NCBI GenBank assembly: GCA_017509255.1
Contig: JAFWQA010000002.1
Span: 1 to 64,000 of the forward strand
Origin: Clostridia bacterium
GTDB taxonomy: Bacteria; Bacillota; Clostridia; Christensenellales; Aristaeellaceae
DNA: 64,000 nucleotides
Direction: 5' to 3'
Below, in pieces: positions 1-7,135 of this stretch. The notes under the pieces were generated by a model. The model saw nothing but the letters and a program-made list of their open reading frames with translations. It searched no databases and had not been told where the DNA came from. Each line of letters begins with the position of its first letter. Position 1 is the stretch's first letter. A program made the position numbers and the translations under genes.

Positions 1-69
1 AGTTATATAAAGCCGGTCAAGATTCTTCTCATTCCATTCTCGGCTCCATCTGGTCTGTTTCTTCGGCAT
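1..69 (-). CDS. Small basic protein, N-terminal part only (runs off the window)
   Basis: Only the first 23 codons are inside the window. The protein starts MPKKQTRWSREW and continues into NEKNLDRLYIT. That basic, aromatic opening resembles the start of small Arc/ribbon-helix-helix-like proteins of plasmids and integrative elements, but this is an impression from a fragment. An AAGGGG ribosome binding site lies 10 bases before the ATG, and an extended -10 (TGATATAAT) lies further upstream on the same strand. It is divergent from the gene at 244 and belongs to the AT-rich element end. Confidence 0.45.
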   Translation of the reverse strand, partial: MPKKQTRWSREWNEKNLDRLYIT

Positions 70-180
70 GGCCTGTTATCCCCTTCGTGTTATGGCTATA
101 TGCCATTATATCAAAGAACAATGGACATTATAAGCCGGTTCAAAATTGTAATTGAATCGTAAGAGATCAGAAACCTATGA

Positions 181-194
181 TACTAACGTTAGTA
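181..194. promoter_or_regulatory. Perfect 14-bp palindrome between divergent small genes
   Basis: TACTAACGTTAGTA is its own reverse complement. It lies about 50 bases before the small gene at 244 and upstream of the divergent gene at 69, so it is a candidate operator for a regulator of the element. No regulator can be assigned to it from the window. Confidence 0.4.
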
Positions 195-243
195 GTATGA
201 TTCATATAGGCGACAGCCAATAAATTAATAAGGGGTGGACAAA

Positions 244-444
244 ATGAAAGGGATGCGGACCATTAAACCGAGCATGGAGGTAAGAATGCCAGAAGGATAT
301 AACATGACACTTCGAGAAATTGAGTTTATCCATGACAGATTGAAAAATGACGATGTGATCAACGTGATCTGTGATGTGTTCGCCTTTGGCTTTGAAGTAG
401 GTGCCAGGGCGACAAAGCGCGGAAAGTATGATCCGAAGACATAA
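244..444 (+). CDS. Small protein of unknown function (66 aa) near the element end
   Basis: The protein is small and mixed-charge, without a signal peptide or membrane segment. It contains a stretch FAFGFEVGARATKRGKY near the C-terminus. I do not recognise the family. The ATG at 244 is preferred because AGGGG lies 8 bases upstream; the in-frame GTG at 235 overlaps that site. A strong terminator follows at 464. AT-rich composition and position next to a tRNA-type attachment site suggest cargo or accessory function of an integrative element. Confidence 0.5.
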   Translation: MKGMRTIKPSMEVRMPEGYNMTLREIEFIHDRLKNDDVINVICDVFAFGFEVGARATKRGKYDPKT

Positions 445-463
445 CCGGACAAATGGCCATGCA

Positions 464-490
464 GCGGAGGAGAAATCCTCCGCCTTTTTC
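464..490 (+). terminator. Intrinsic terminator after the 66-aa gene
   Basis: An 8-bp perfect stem (GCGGAGGA / TCCTCCGC) with a GAAA tetraloop is followed by CTTTTTC. Confidence 0.85.
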
Positions 491-988
491 ATGTCATGAT
501 GAGAAATACATAGGAGCATACACGATAAAATCAATTCTACGGTCAAAAAACAGGCGAAAAAGGGCCTGTTTGAGAGTGCCTGACTGTCTGAATGAGTATT
601 TGCCCATCCGAAGAAAGAGAGCATCAAAAAACCCATGAAAAACGGCAAAAATTTAGTGCTTTAGTATATTAAAGCGTGTTTTTATGAAAAAGCGGTCGGT
701 GGGGGTGGTACGCCATCAGAAACCCGATTTATAAATTTTAGGATTTGGGTATAAATTTGGATATAATAAATTTGGGTATATATAATATATTGGCTGTTAT
801 ATAGACTGTATATATAGGCTGTATATGGGATATATATTACTGATACAGTTATATTATATATATTTATTAAAATATATTAATAATATAACAATAAGACTAT
901 ATAAGGCTTTATAATCTGGATAATATGGTATTTATTATAATATAGGCTTGTAAAGGCTTATAAATCAATCATTTCAGCCTATGATCTT
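491..988. other. AT-rich non-coding stretch of the element end
   Basis: No convincing gene. From about 720 to 960 the sequence is nearly all A/T with many TATATA runs. It carries three near-copies of TTTGG(G/A)TATA at 744-753, 756-765 and 771-780. These are inverted relative to the TACCCAAA repeats at 989-1010. The composition contrasts sharply with the GC-rich chromosome that begins after 1170. Confidence 0.5.
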
Positions 989-1040
989 GTACCCAAACCG
1001 TACCCAAACCCGGCCCGGAATACTTCGGATTACTTCGGAT
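989..1040. repeat. Short tandem repeats near the attachment site
   Basis: GTACCCAAACC is present twice in perfect tandem (989-999, 1000-1010). TACTTCGGAT is present twice in perfect tandem (1021-1030, 1031-1040). Short direct repeats a hundred or so bases from an att core are what integrase arm-type or excisionase binding sites look like; that role is inferred. Confidence 0.55.
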
Positions 1041-1148
1041 TAAATCGAAAATAAAAAATGTCTTTGAGCATTGATTTAACTAATATCCCGTAAAAAAACG
1101 TATTAGAACGGAGAACAGCGGAAATGACCGAAAAAAGGCTTTGATAAA

Positions 1149-1169
1149 TTCAAGTCCCGCCTTCGGCAC
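1149..1169 (+). other. Probable attR: 3' end of a tRNA-Leu gene
   Basis: TTCAAGTCCCGCCTTCGGCA (plus C) reads as T-loop, T-stem 3' strand, acceptor 3' strand and discriminator of a tRNA. The acceptor half pairs with GCCGAAG, the usual 5' end of bacterial tRNA-Leu. No 5' part of a tRNA is present: the sequence to the left is AT-rich and unrelated. It is followed at 1181 by an intrinsic terminator as expected after a tRNA gene. This is what remains on the distal side when an element integrates in a tRNA 3' end. Confidence 0.7.
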
Positions 1170-1180
1170 TGAATAGGGAA

Positions 1181-1217
1181 GCCCTCTGGGAAGCTGTATT
1201 CCCAGGGGGCTTTTCTT
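1181..1217 (+). terminator. Intrinsic terminator, probably of the disrupted tRNA-Leu
   Basis: A 12-bp stem (GCCCTCTGGGAA / TTCCCAGGGGGC, one G-T pair) with a 6-base loop is followed by TTTT. No coding gene ends nearby, so it most likely served the tRNA whose 3' end is at 1149-1169. Confidence 0.75.
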
Positions 1218-1238
1218 CTGTCCGGACGGAAGCGGCTG

Positions 1239-1247
1239 TGGTATAAT
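1239..1247 (+). promoter_or_regulatory. Extended -10 promoter for the nitrilase-family gene
   Basis: TGGTATAAT is a perfect TGnTATAAT extended -10 located 41 bases before the start codon; no good -35 is visible. Confidence 0.55.
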
Positions 1248-1287
1248 GACGGGCGTGGCATCATAGCCGCGGAAGGGGGAACAAAGC

Positions 1288-1995
1288 ATGAGGATCGGGC
1301 TGGCGTGTTATGAGTTCCGGAACGGGGACACGGAATACAACCTCGGGCAGATCGAAAAGGGCCTGACGGAGGCTGCCGGGAAGGCGGACCTGCTCTGCTT
1401 CGGCGAGACCTTCCTGCAGGGCTTTGACGCGCTCTGCTGGGATTATGAAAAGGACCGGGCGGTCGGCGTGAGCCGGGATTCAGAAACCTTCGCGCAGCTG
1501 AAGAAGCTGACAGTGAAGACCGGCGTGGACCTGCTGACCGGCTATATCGAGGCGGAGGGGGACGCGCTGTATTCCTCCTGCGTCCTGATCTCCGGGGGCA
1601 GGACCGTATATAACTACCGCAGGATCTCTGTCGGCTGGAAGGAATACAGCCGGACGGACGCGCATTACTGCGAGGGCGGCGTGACGGAGGACTTCGATTA
1701 CCGCGGAAGAAAGCTGCGGATCACCCTTTGCGGGGATCTGTGGGAATATCCGGAAAGATTCCGGACGGACGGGGTCCTGATCTGGCCGGTGTATGTGGAT
1801 TTCTCCCTTGAGGACTGGAAGCGGGAGGAAAAGGAATACGCCGAGCAGGCAGCCAAGGTGGCAGACACGGTCCTGATGGTCAATTCCATCACCCGGACGC
1901 CGGTCTGCCATGGCGGAGCGTTCCGCTTTGAAAAGGGAGAAATTATAGAAAAGCTGCCCTTTGACAGGGAGGGCATCCTTTATACCGATCTGTAA
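1288..1995 (+). CDS. Carbon-nitrogen hydrolase (nitrilase family)
   Basis: The 235-aa protein covers a complete nitrilase fold. Members hydrolyse non-peptide C-N bonds, usually amides, with a Glu-Lys-Cys triad. Glu40 lies in FGETFLQG and the nucleophile Cys148 in ITLCGDLWEYPE. The motif that normally holds the catalytic lysine (YRK) reads Y-R-R at 110-112, so the lysine is replaced by arginine unless K118 in GWKEY substitutes. Start ATG has GGAAGGGGG upstream. No signal peptide, so cytoplasmic. Substrate cannot be assigned. It is the first chromosomal gene after the element and ends at a bidirectional terminator shared with murG. Confidence 0.8.
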   Translation: MRIGLACYEFRNGDTEYNLGQIEKGLTEAAGKADLLCFGETFLQGFDALCWDYEKDRAVGVSRDSETFAQLKKLTVKTGVDLLTGYIEAEGDALYSSCVLISGGRTVYNYRRISVGWKEYSRTDAHYCEGGVTEDFDYRGRKLRITLCGDLWEYPERFRTDGVLIWPVYVDFSLEDWKREEKEYAEQAAKVADTVLMVNSITRTPVCHGGAFRFEKGEIIEKLPFDREGILYTDL

Positions 1996-2008
1996 GAAAG
2001 GATTTGAA

Positions 2009-2039
2009 AAAAGAAGCTCCGGATCACCGGAGCTTCTTT
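2009..2039. terminator. Bidirectional terminator between nitrilase-family gene and murG
   Basis: AAAGAAGCTCCGG / CCGGAGCTTCTTT forms a 13-bp stem with an ATCA loop; A- and T-rich flanks serve both strands. Confidence 0.8.
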
Positions 2040-2051
2040 CCGTTCAGGCAT

Positions 2052-3119
2052 TTATTTTTTCTGGATCTCCTCGATCAGTTCCAGCACGCGCTTCGTTCCG
2101 TCCGCGGGCGGGGCATCCGAGAGGGCCCGGGTCAGGGCTTCCCGGTCGGCCCAGGTAGCGAGCAGCGCGTCCGCCAGCGAGTCGGAGGTCATATCCTCCT
2201 GGGCGAGCACATGGCACAGGCCGCGCTTTTTCAGGCTGGCGGCGTTCAGGATCTGGTCTCCGCGGCTGGCGCCCCTGGGATAGGGGATCAGCAGCATCGG
2301 CCGGCCGAGGGCCTGGAATTCGCACAGGGCGTTGGCACCGGCGCGGGAAAGCACCAGGTCCGTGCAGGCGAAGACGTCCGGCAGCTCCGCGTCCAGGAAC
2401 TCCAGCTGCCTGTAGCCGGGGGTCCCGTCCAGGGAAGCATCCAGATTGCCCTTGCCGCAGATGTGCGCGATATCGAAGGTTTCCGTCAGCTTCGGCAGCG
2501 CCGCGCGCAGCGCCGCGTTGACGCTCTGGGCACCGGAGGAGCCGCCCATCATGGTCAGAACCGGCTTGCTTCCGTCAAAGCCCAGGAGGCTCAGGCCATT
2601 TTCCCGGCTGCCGGAGAAGAGCTCCCTCCGCAGGGGTGTGCCGGTCATTTCCGCCTTGGCGCCCAGCGCCTCGGCACACTCGGGGAACGTGGTGGCAAAG
2701 CGCTTTGCGAAGGGTTTGCACAGCTTGTTGGCCAGCCCGGGCGTCAGGTCGCTTTCATGGCAGAGCACGGGGATCCGGTGCAGCCAGGCGCCGAAAACCA
2801 CCGGCACGGCTACGAATCCGCCTTTGCTGAAAACGACGTCCGGCTTGATCTTTCCCATCAGGCGGGCTGACTGGAAAGCGCCGGCGATGACGCGGAAGGG
2901 GTCGGTGAAATTCTGCCAGGAGAAATAGCGGCGCAGCTTTCCGCTCTTGACGGCATGATAGACGATGCCGGGAACGGAGCGCATTTTGGGTGCCTCCATG
3001 CCGTTTTCCGTGCCGATGTAATGGATCTCGTAGCCCTTTTCCCGCAGATGGGGGATCAGGGCAAGGTGCGGCGTTACATGGCCCAGAGTGCCGCCGCCGG
3101 TCAGGACAATTTTCTTCAC
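2052..3119 (-). CDS. murG: MurG: UDP-GlcNAc:lipid I N-acetylglucosaminyltransferase
   Basis: MurG adds GlcNAc to undecaprenyl-PP-MurNAc-pentapeptide on the inner membrane face, making lipid II. The N-terminal glycine-rich loop TGGGTLGHVTPHLAL and the HESDLTPGLANKL motif are typical, and the UDP-GlcNAc site motif GGSSGAQSVN and SRAGANALCE are present. From the GTG at 3119 the protein is 355 aa, the same length as the E. coli enzyme. The start is set by GGGGAGG seven bases upstream; a longer reading from 3161 would translate a hairpin. The gene is outside the usual dcw cluster. Its ribosome binding site is the 3' arm of a terminator-like hairpin. Confidence 0.95.
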   Translation of the reverse strand: MKKIVLTGGGTLGHVTPHLALIPHLREKGYEIHYIGTENGMEAPKMRSVPGIVYHAVKSGKLRRYFSWQNFTDPFRVIAGAFQSARLMGKIKPDVVFSKGGFVAVPVVFGAWLHRIPVLCHESDLTPGLANKLCKPFAKRFATTFPECAEALGAKAEMTGTPLRRELFSGSRENGLSLLGFDGSKPVLTMMGGSSGAQSVNAALRAALPKLTETFDIAHICGKGNLDASLDGTPGYRQLEFLDAELPDVFACTDLVLSRAGANALCEFQALGRPMLLIPYPRGASRGDQILNAASLKKRGLCHVLAQEDMTSDSLADALLATWADREALTRALSDAPPADGTKRVLELIEEIQKK

Positions 3120-3126
3120 GAAAAAA

Positions 3127-3176
3127 CCTCCCCGGGGAGATGATGAATAACACATATTCATTCGCCGCCGGGGAGG
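3127..3176 (-). terminator. Terminator/attenuator hairpin containing the murG ribosome binding site
   Basis: Reading on the minus strand, CCTCCCCGG pairs with CCGGGGAGG, with an inner ATGAATA/TATTCAT stem, and is followed directly by six U and then C-GUG, the murG start. The 3' arm supplies the murG Shine-Dalgarno. It terminates the citrate synthase transcript and could also hide the murG ribosome binding site. Confidence 0.75.
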
Positions 3177-3189
3177 ATTTTTCCTTTAT

Positions 3190-4584
3190 TTACTTGCTCT
3201 TGTGGAACAGCAGGTGCTCGTAGCGCTCAACGTTGTAGCGGCGGACCATGACCTCCAGTTCCTCGTCGCCCATCACGGTGTTGCGGCCTTTTTCGTACAG
3301 GTCATCGACATCCTTCCGCATGGCAATGACCAGCGGATCGGTCTTGTCGATCGTATTGTCACCGGTGAGCTTGAAGAAGTTGTTGATCCAGTGGGCGATG
3401 GAGGCAGTGCCGCCGCGGCTGTCCACTGCCACGGTGGCGGGACGGTTCAGGATGTGGGCCGTGTCGAACACGTTGTAGATCTCCTCGTCCTTGAGCATGC
3501 CGTCCGCGTGGATACCGGCGCGGGTCACGTTGAAGTGGCGGCCGACGAAGGGCTGGCGCGGGCTGATCTCAATGCCGATCTCGCGCTCCATATAATCCGC
3601 GATCTCGGTGATGGCCGTCAGATCCATGCCGTTGGATTCTCCGCGCAGGGATTCATACTCGATGGCCATGGCTTCCATGGGACAGTTGCCGGTGCGTTCG
3701 CCGATGCCCAGAAGCGTGCAGTTGATGCTGGAGCAGCCGTAAAGCCAGGCCGTTGCAGCATTGGTGACCACCTTGTAGAAGTCGTTATGGCCATGCCATT
3801 CCAGCTGGGCGGACGGCACCTGTGCGTAGTGATTCAGGCCGTACACGATGCCGGGAACGCTGCGGGGCAGGGCTGCGCCGGGATAGGAAACACCGTAGCC
3901 CATGGTGTCGCAGGCGCGGATCTTGATCGGTACGCCGCTCTCGCGGGACAGATCCATCAGGCGCTCCGCGAAGGGAAGCACGAAGCCGTAGAAGTCGGCC
4001 CGGGTGATATCCTCAAAGTGGCAGCGCGGACGGATGCCGTGGCTCAGCGCGGACTTAACGATGCCCAGATACTTATCCATCGCCTGGGACCGGGTCAGAT
4101 GCATTTTATTGAAAATATGGTAGTCGCTGCAGGAAACCAGGATGCCGGTTTCCGCCACGTGGGCCTGCTTGACCAGCTCGAAATCCTTCTCATTGGCGCG
4201 GATCCAGGTGGTGATCTCCGGGAAGCGGAGGCCGGCGTCCTGGCAGAGGTGGAGGGCTTCCTGATCGTTCTGCGTGTACAGGAAGAACTCGCTCTGGCGG
4301 ATCATGCCGTTCGGGCCGCCCAGACGGCTCATCAGCTTGAAAAGGTGCAGGATCTGCTGAGGGGTAAAGGGACTGACGGACTGCTGGCCGTCACGGAAGG
4401 TCGTATCGGTGAGCCAGATCTCATCCGGGACATTCATGGGCACATGGCGCATGTTGAAGGCGACCTTCGGGATATGTTTATAGTCATAGATCTCCCGGTA
4501 CAGGTTGGGCTCTTCCACATCCTGCAGGGAATACTGGTATTTATTCTGCATGAGCAGATTGTTCTTTTTGTCAAACGTGATCAC
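3190..4584 (-). CDS. Re-type citrate synthase (isopropylmalate/homocitrate synthase superfamily)
   Basis: The 464-aa protein has the DRE-TIM metallolyase core: TDTTFRDGQQ near the N-terminus, RCHFEDITRAD, IRACDTMGYGV, and metal-binding EWHGHNDF. The long N-terminal lead, LPRSVP, and RHFNVTRAGIHADG agree with the Re-face citrate synthase of Clostridium kluyveri rather than with homocitrate or isopropylmalate synthase. It condenses acetyl-CoA with oxaloacetate, which supplies 2-oxoglutarate for glutamate in anaerobes lacking the Si enzyme. GTG start with AAAGGAG nine bases upstream. The promoter lies at 4629-4657. Confidence 0.85.
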   Translation of the reverse strand: MITFDKKNNLLMQNKYQYSLQDVEEPNLYREIYDYKHIPKVAFNMRHVPMNVPDEIWLTDTTFRDGQQSVSPFTPQQILHLFKLMSRLGGPNGMIRQSEFFLYTQNDQEALHLCQDAGLRFPEITTWIRANEKDFELVKQAHVAETGILVSCSDYHIFNKMHLTRSQAMDKYLGIVKSALSHGIRPRCHFEDITRADFYGFVLPFAERLMDLSRESGVPIKIRACDTMGYGVSYPGAALPRSVPGIVYGLNHYAQVPSAQLEWHGHNDFYKVVTNAATAWLYGCSSINCTLLGIGERTGNCPMEAMAIEYESLRGESNGMDLTAITEIADYMEREIGIEISPRQPFVGRHFNVTRAGIHADGMLKDEEIYNVFDTAHILNRPATVAVDSRGGTASIAHWINNFFKLTGDNTIDKTDPLVIAMRKDVDDLYEKGRNTVMGDEELEVMVRRYNVERYEHLLFHKSK

Positions 4585-4628
4585 GGCCGTACACTCCTTT
4601 CACAGGGATCCAAGGTATAAACAAAGAC

Positions 4629-4657
4629 ATTATATATGCAGGGAGTGGGAAAAACAA
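4629..4657 (-). promoter_or_regulatory. Promoter of the Re-citrate synthase gene
   Basis: On the minus strand TTGTTT (4652-4657), 17-bp spacer, TATAAT (4629-4634), 44 bases before the GTG start. Confidence 0.6.
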
Positions 4658-4661
4658 GGCA

Positions 4662-4700
4662 GGGAAACAAAAGAAATGCAATCCGCTGAAACGGATTGCA
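4662..4700 (-). terminator. Intrinsic terminator of the DUF975 gene
   Basis: TGCAATCCG / CGGATTGCA forms a 9-bp stem with a 6-base loop, followed on the minus strand by TTTCTTTTGTTT. Confidence 0.75.
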
Positions 4701-4722
4701 TACAAGGCTGCGGAGCGGCTGC

Positions 4723-5640
4723 TTACTGCACGAAGCCGCTGCCGTCATCCTCATTGATGCGGGACGCGATCTCATCCGTTGCCTGACTGCAGTCCATGAA
4801 GTATGCGCAGAGTGTGGTCTGCAGATAGAGGCTGAGGGCCAGAGAACAGAGCATCTGGACCATCAGGGCCGGAACGGAGCCGAACATGCTCAGCGCAAAG
4901 GAGGAGATCAGCATCTCCAGAAAATACCATCCGATGAAACTGAAATACATCGCGAAAAGGATCCCCTTGCGGCCGCGCATCAGTTCCTTGCTACGGCGGA
5001 CAGCCTCAAAAACTCCGGTTTCGGGCACGTCAGCCATAACGATATCCGCCAGCGCGTAGCGCAGCGCCGCCATGACGCCCAGGACCGCCATGAGGATGCT
5101 GCTGACGGACAGCAGGGAAGAGGACGCGGAGAAACCGCTGCTGCCGTTCGTGAGAACGGGAACAACGGCCAGAGCGCTGACCGCGGCGCCCGGAAGCATC
5201 CACAGGAAAACCTTGAACGTGATCAGGAGCCGCAGGCCGATCCCCTTCAGGAAGAGGGACAAGCGGCTGAACACGGTGGCGATGCCCGCTTCCCGGGAGC
5301 GCAGGCGGAGCAGGCACCAGTGAAGCAAGCCCATGGCCAGGCACGGCGTCAAAAGCCATGACAGGATATTGAAAGCGGACAGAAGCTGGACCCCGGGGAT
5401 CTGAAGCTGTTCCTGAAGCAGCTTCAAAAGGCCGTCCGTATCCGGCAGGGAGCCGGCGGAAACGGCTTCGTTCAGCGCGTTCTGTATCCGAAGCATCAGG
5501 TCATACCCGGTAAAGGAACCGACAGCCTGCACCAGCAGAGAGGGCAGGTTGACGATCAGGGCGATCAGCAGACCCGTCTGCCAGTTGTTTTTCAGAGCTG
5601 CGCGGGCTTTGAGCTTCCAGATGGCGGAGGGAAAAAACAA
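4723..5640 (-). CDS. DUF975-family integral membrane protein
   Basis: About six hydrophobic segments are visible, including LLIALIVNLPSLLVQAV, SAFNILSWLLTPCLAMGLL and LRLLITFKVFLWMLPGAAV. The N-terminal pattern of short basic helix then A-L-K-N-N-W is characteristic of DUF975 proteins, which are common in Clostridia and have no established function. The conserved segment R-S-K-E-L-M-x-G-R-K lies before the last two membrane segments. I prefer the TTG at 5640, eight bases after GGGAAGG; a GTG at 5649 overlaps that site. The ribosome binding site follows immediately on the terminator of the upstream PrsA-like gene. Confidence 0.75.
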   Translation of the reverse strand: MFFPSAIWKLKARAALKNNWQTGLLIALIVNLPSLLVQAVGSFTGYDLMLRIQNALNEAVSAGSLPDTDGLLKLLQEQLQIPGVQLLSAFNILSWLLTPCLAMGLLHWCLLRLRSREAGIATVFSRLSLFLKGIGLRLLITFKVFLWMLPGAAVSALAVVPVLTNGSSGFSASSSLLSVSSILMAVLGVMAALRYALADIVMADVPETGVFEAVRRSKELMRGRKGILFAMYFSFIGWYFLEMLISSFALSMFGSVPALMVQMLCSLALSLYLQTTLCAYFMDCSQATDEIASRINEDDGSGFVQ

Positions 5641-5655
5641 GGAGATCACCTTCCC

Positions 5656-5690
5656 GAAAAAAGAGGATGCCGGCCTGAGGCGGCATCCTC
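5656..5690 (-). terminator. Intrinsic terminator of the PrsA-like gene
   Basis: GAGGATGCCG / CGGCATCCTC stem with an 8-base loop, then six U on the minus strand. The next gene's ribosome binding site begins at the following base. Confidence 0.8.
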
Positions 5691-5700
5691 CGGAGAATCG

Positions 5701-7008
5701 TCAGTTTTTCAGAGCGTTCAAATCCAGCTTGAAGTCAGCAGCCTCCACCCAGCCGGAAACCGTGTCGTCATAAACGGTGTTCTGCCTGGCGGTGAGCAGG
5801 GTGCTGTGCAGGTCTTCCTTCACGGAATCCAGCGCGACAGGGCCTTCCACAGCGTCGCCCGTGTACTGGATGATATAATAGCCGTAGAGATCGGAAGCGA
5901 TTTTCCCGGAAACGTCCCCGATCTTTTCCAGGGAGAACAGGCCGTTGACGAAAGCGGAGTCAAAGCTGGTCATGTTTTCACATACCGCGTAACCGGTTTC
6001 GGCAGTCTTTCTGCCGGAAGCCATGCCCGGATCCTGGCTCTTTTCAGCCATCAGCTTATCCCAGTCGGCTCCGCCGGCCAGATCCGCCAGAACAGCGTCG
6101 GCATCCGCGTCAATATTCGCGAACGCGGCAGCCTTTGCGGCATCCAGTTCAGCCTGGGCGGCAGCCTTGTCCGCCTCGGCCTGCGTCTTCTGCTCCTCGG
6201 TGGAATCCTCGGCGTCAAGGATCGCCTGAGCCGCGGTGACCTTGCCGCTGGCGGCGGTCATGGCGGCCTGATCCTCATCTTTGAACTTGATCAGGATCTG
6301 CTTGGCGTAGCGGACACCGGCAGGAGTATAGTACAGGGTGGAGGTGCCGTTGTTGAAAGCGGAGCACCAGGAGGAGGCGTCGTCTTCGTAATTGGATTTG
6401 GCGGTCTCGACACGGGTGTTGTACTCGGCTTCGACTTCCTCATCGGAAACGGTGACGTCCTTGATCACGCTGTCCTTCACCTTGCCCTCCACGATCACGT
6501 CGCGGGCATTGTTCAGGGCGATCTCCATGGTATAGCCGTGTTCTTTTTCCATATGCTCCGTGATCTCGGCCTTCAGCTCTTCCTCTCCCAGAGTGGAATC
6601 GGCATATTCGGCTTTACGGATCTGATCGATGTTGGACTGGAAGTCTTCTTCGGCGTCGGCCCTGGCCTGGGCTTCCTCCTCCTCGGTCAGCCGGTCGAGC
6701 CCGAGCTCCTCAGCCTTGGCGCGGAGAGCCAGATCGCGCTTGTAGGCGTTGATGACGGTGTTCTGCGCGTCAGCGATCACTTCAGGATCGGTCACGTCGT
6801 AGCTGTAGCCGAACTGGGAGTAAAGCTGAGCCATCTGATACATCTGCTGATTGACGCTGCTGACGATCGTGCCCTTGTTCACGGTCCGCTCACCCAGGCG
6901 GATGATTTCAGTCGCGGCGTCCACGGCGGTATCCTTCTTGATCAGGGTGCAGCTGGACAGAAGCAGGGGCAGGATCATCAGAAAACCCAGCAAAGATTTC
7001 TTTTTCAC
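5701..7008 (-). CDS. PrsA/SurA-like peptidyl-prolyl isomerase lipoprotein
   Basis: The protein starts with a lipoprotein signal ending in LLLSSC, so it should be anchored outside the membrane and assist folding of exported proteins. It has a SurA-type N-terminal helical region and a C-terminal parvulin domain. The parvulin begins AKQILIKF (Gln where His is usual) and ends DSVKEDLHSTLL. Between the first strand and the SQDPGMASG motif sits an Ala/Glu-rich coiled coil of about 60 residues, an unusual insertion. The GTG at 7008 (GAGAGG upstream) gives 435 aa. Promoter TTGCCT-N18-TATAAT at 7053-7082. Confidence 0.8.
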   Translation of the reverse strand: MKKKSLLGFLMILPLLLSSCTLIKKDTAVDAATEIIRLGERTVNKGTIVSSVNQQMYQMAQLYSQFGYSYDVTDPEVIADAQNTVINAYKRDLALRAKAEELGLDRLTEEEEAQARADAEEDFQSNIDQIRKAEYADSTLGEEELKAEITEHMEKEHGYTMEIALNNARDVIVEGKVKDSVIKDVTVSDEEVEAEYNTRVETAKSNYEDDASSWCSAFNNGTSTLYYTPAGVRYAKQILIKFKDEDQAAMTAASGKVTAAQAILDAEDSTEEQKTQAEADKAAAQAELDAAKAAAFANIDADADAVLADLAGGADWDKLMAEKSQDPGMASGRKTAETGYAVCENMTSFDSAFVNGLFSLEKIGDVSGKIASDLYGYYIIQYTGDAVEGPVALDSVKEDLHSTLLTARQNTVYDDTVSGWVEAADFKLDLNALKN

Positions 7009-7052
7009 GGAAAACCTCTCCAATCGTGTAAAATGTTTGGAACACAAAGAAT

Positions 7053-7082
7053 ATTATAGCAAAACAGGGCGGAAACAGGCAA
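7053..7082 (-). promoter_or_regulatory. Promoter of the PrsA-like gene
   Basis: Minus strand TTGCCT, 18-bp spacer, TATAAT. Confidence 0.6.
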
Positions 7083-7135
7083 GGGGAAACAGGCTGATTT
7101 GATGAATTTTCGGTGAACAATGCCGCCGGAAAGCT

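Noticed and set aside
1-1148. Complete prophage or integrative element
   Set aside because: Only the right end is in the window. No integrase, replication, conjugation or capsid gene is visible, so the element type cannot be named.
3202-4620. 472-codon plus-strand frame opposite the citrate synthase gene
   Set aside because: Antisense shadow of a GC-rich gene. The minus strand encodes a clear, full-length Re-citrate synthase; the plus frame is His/Asp/Val-rich without domain pattern.
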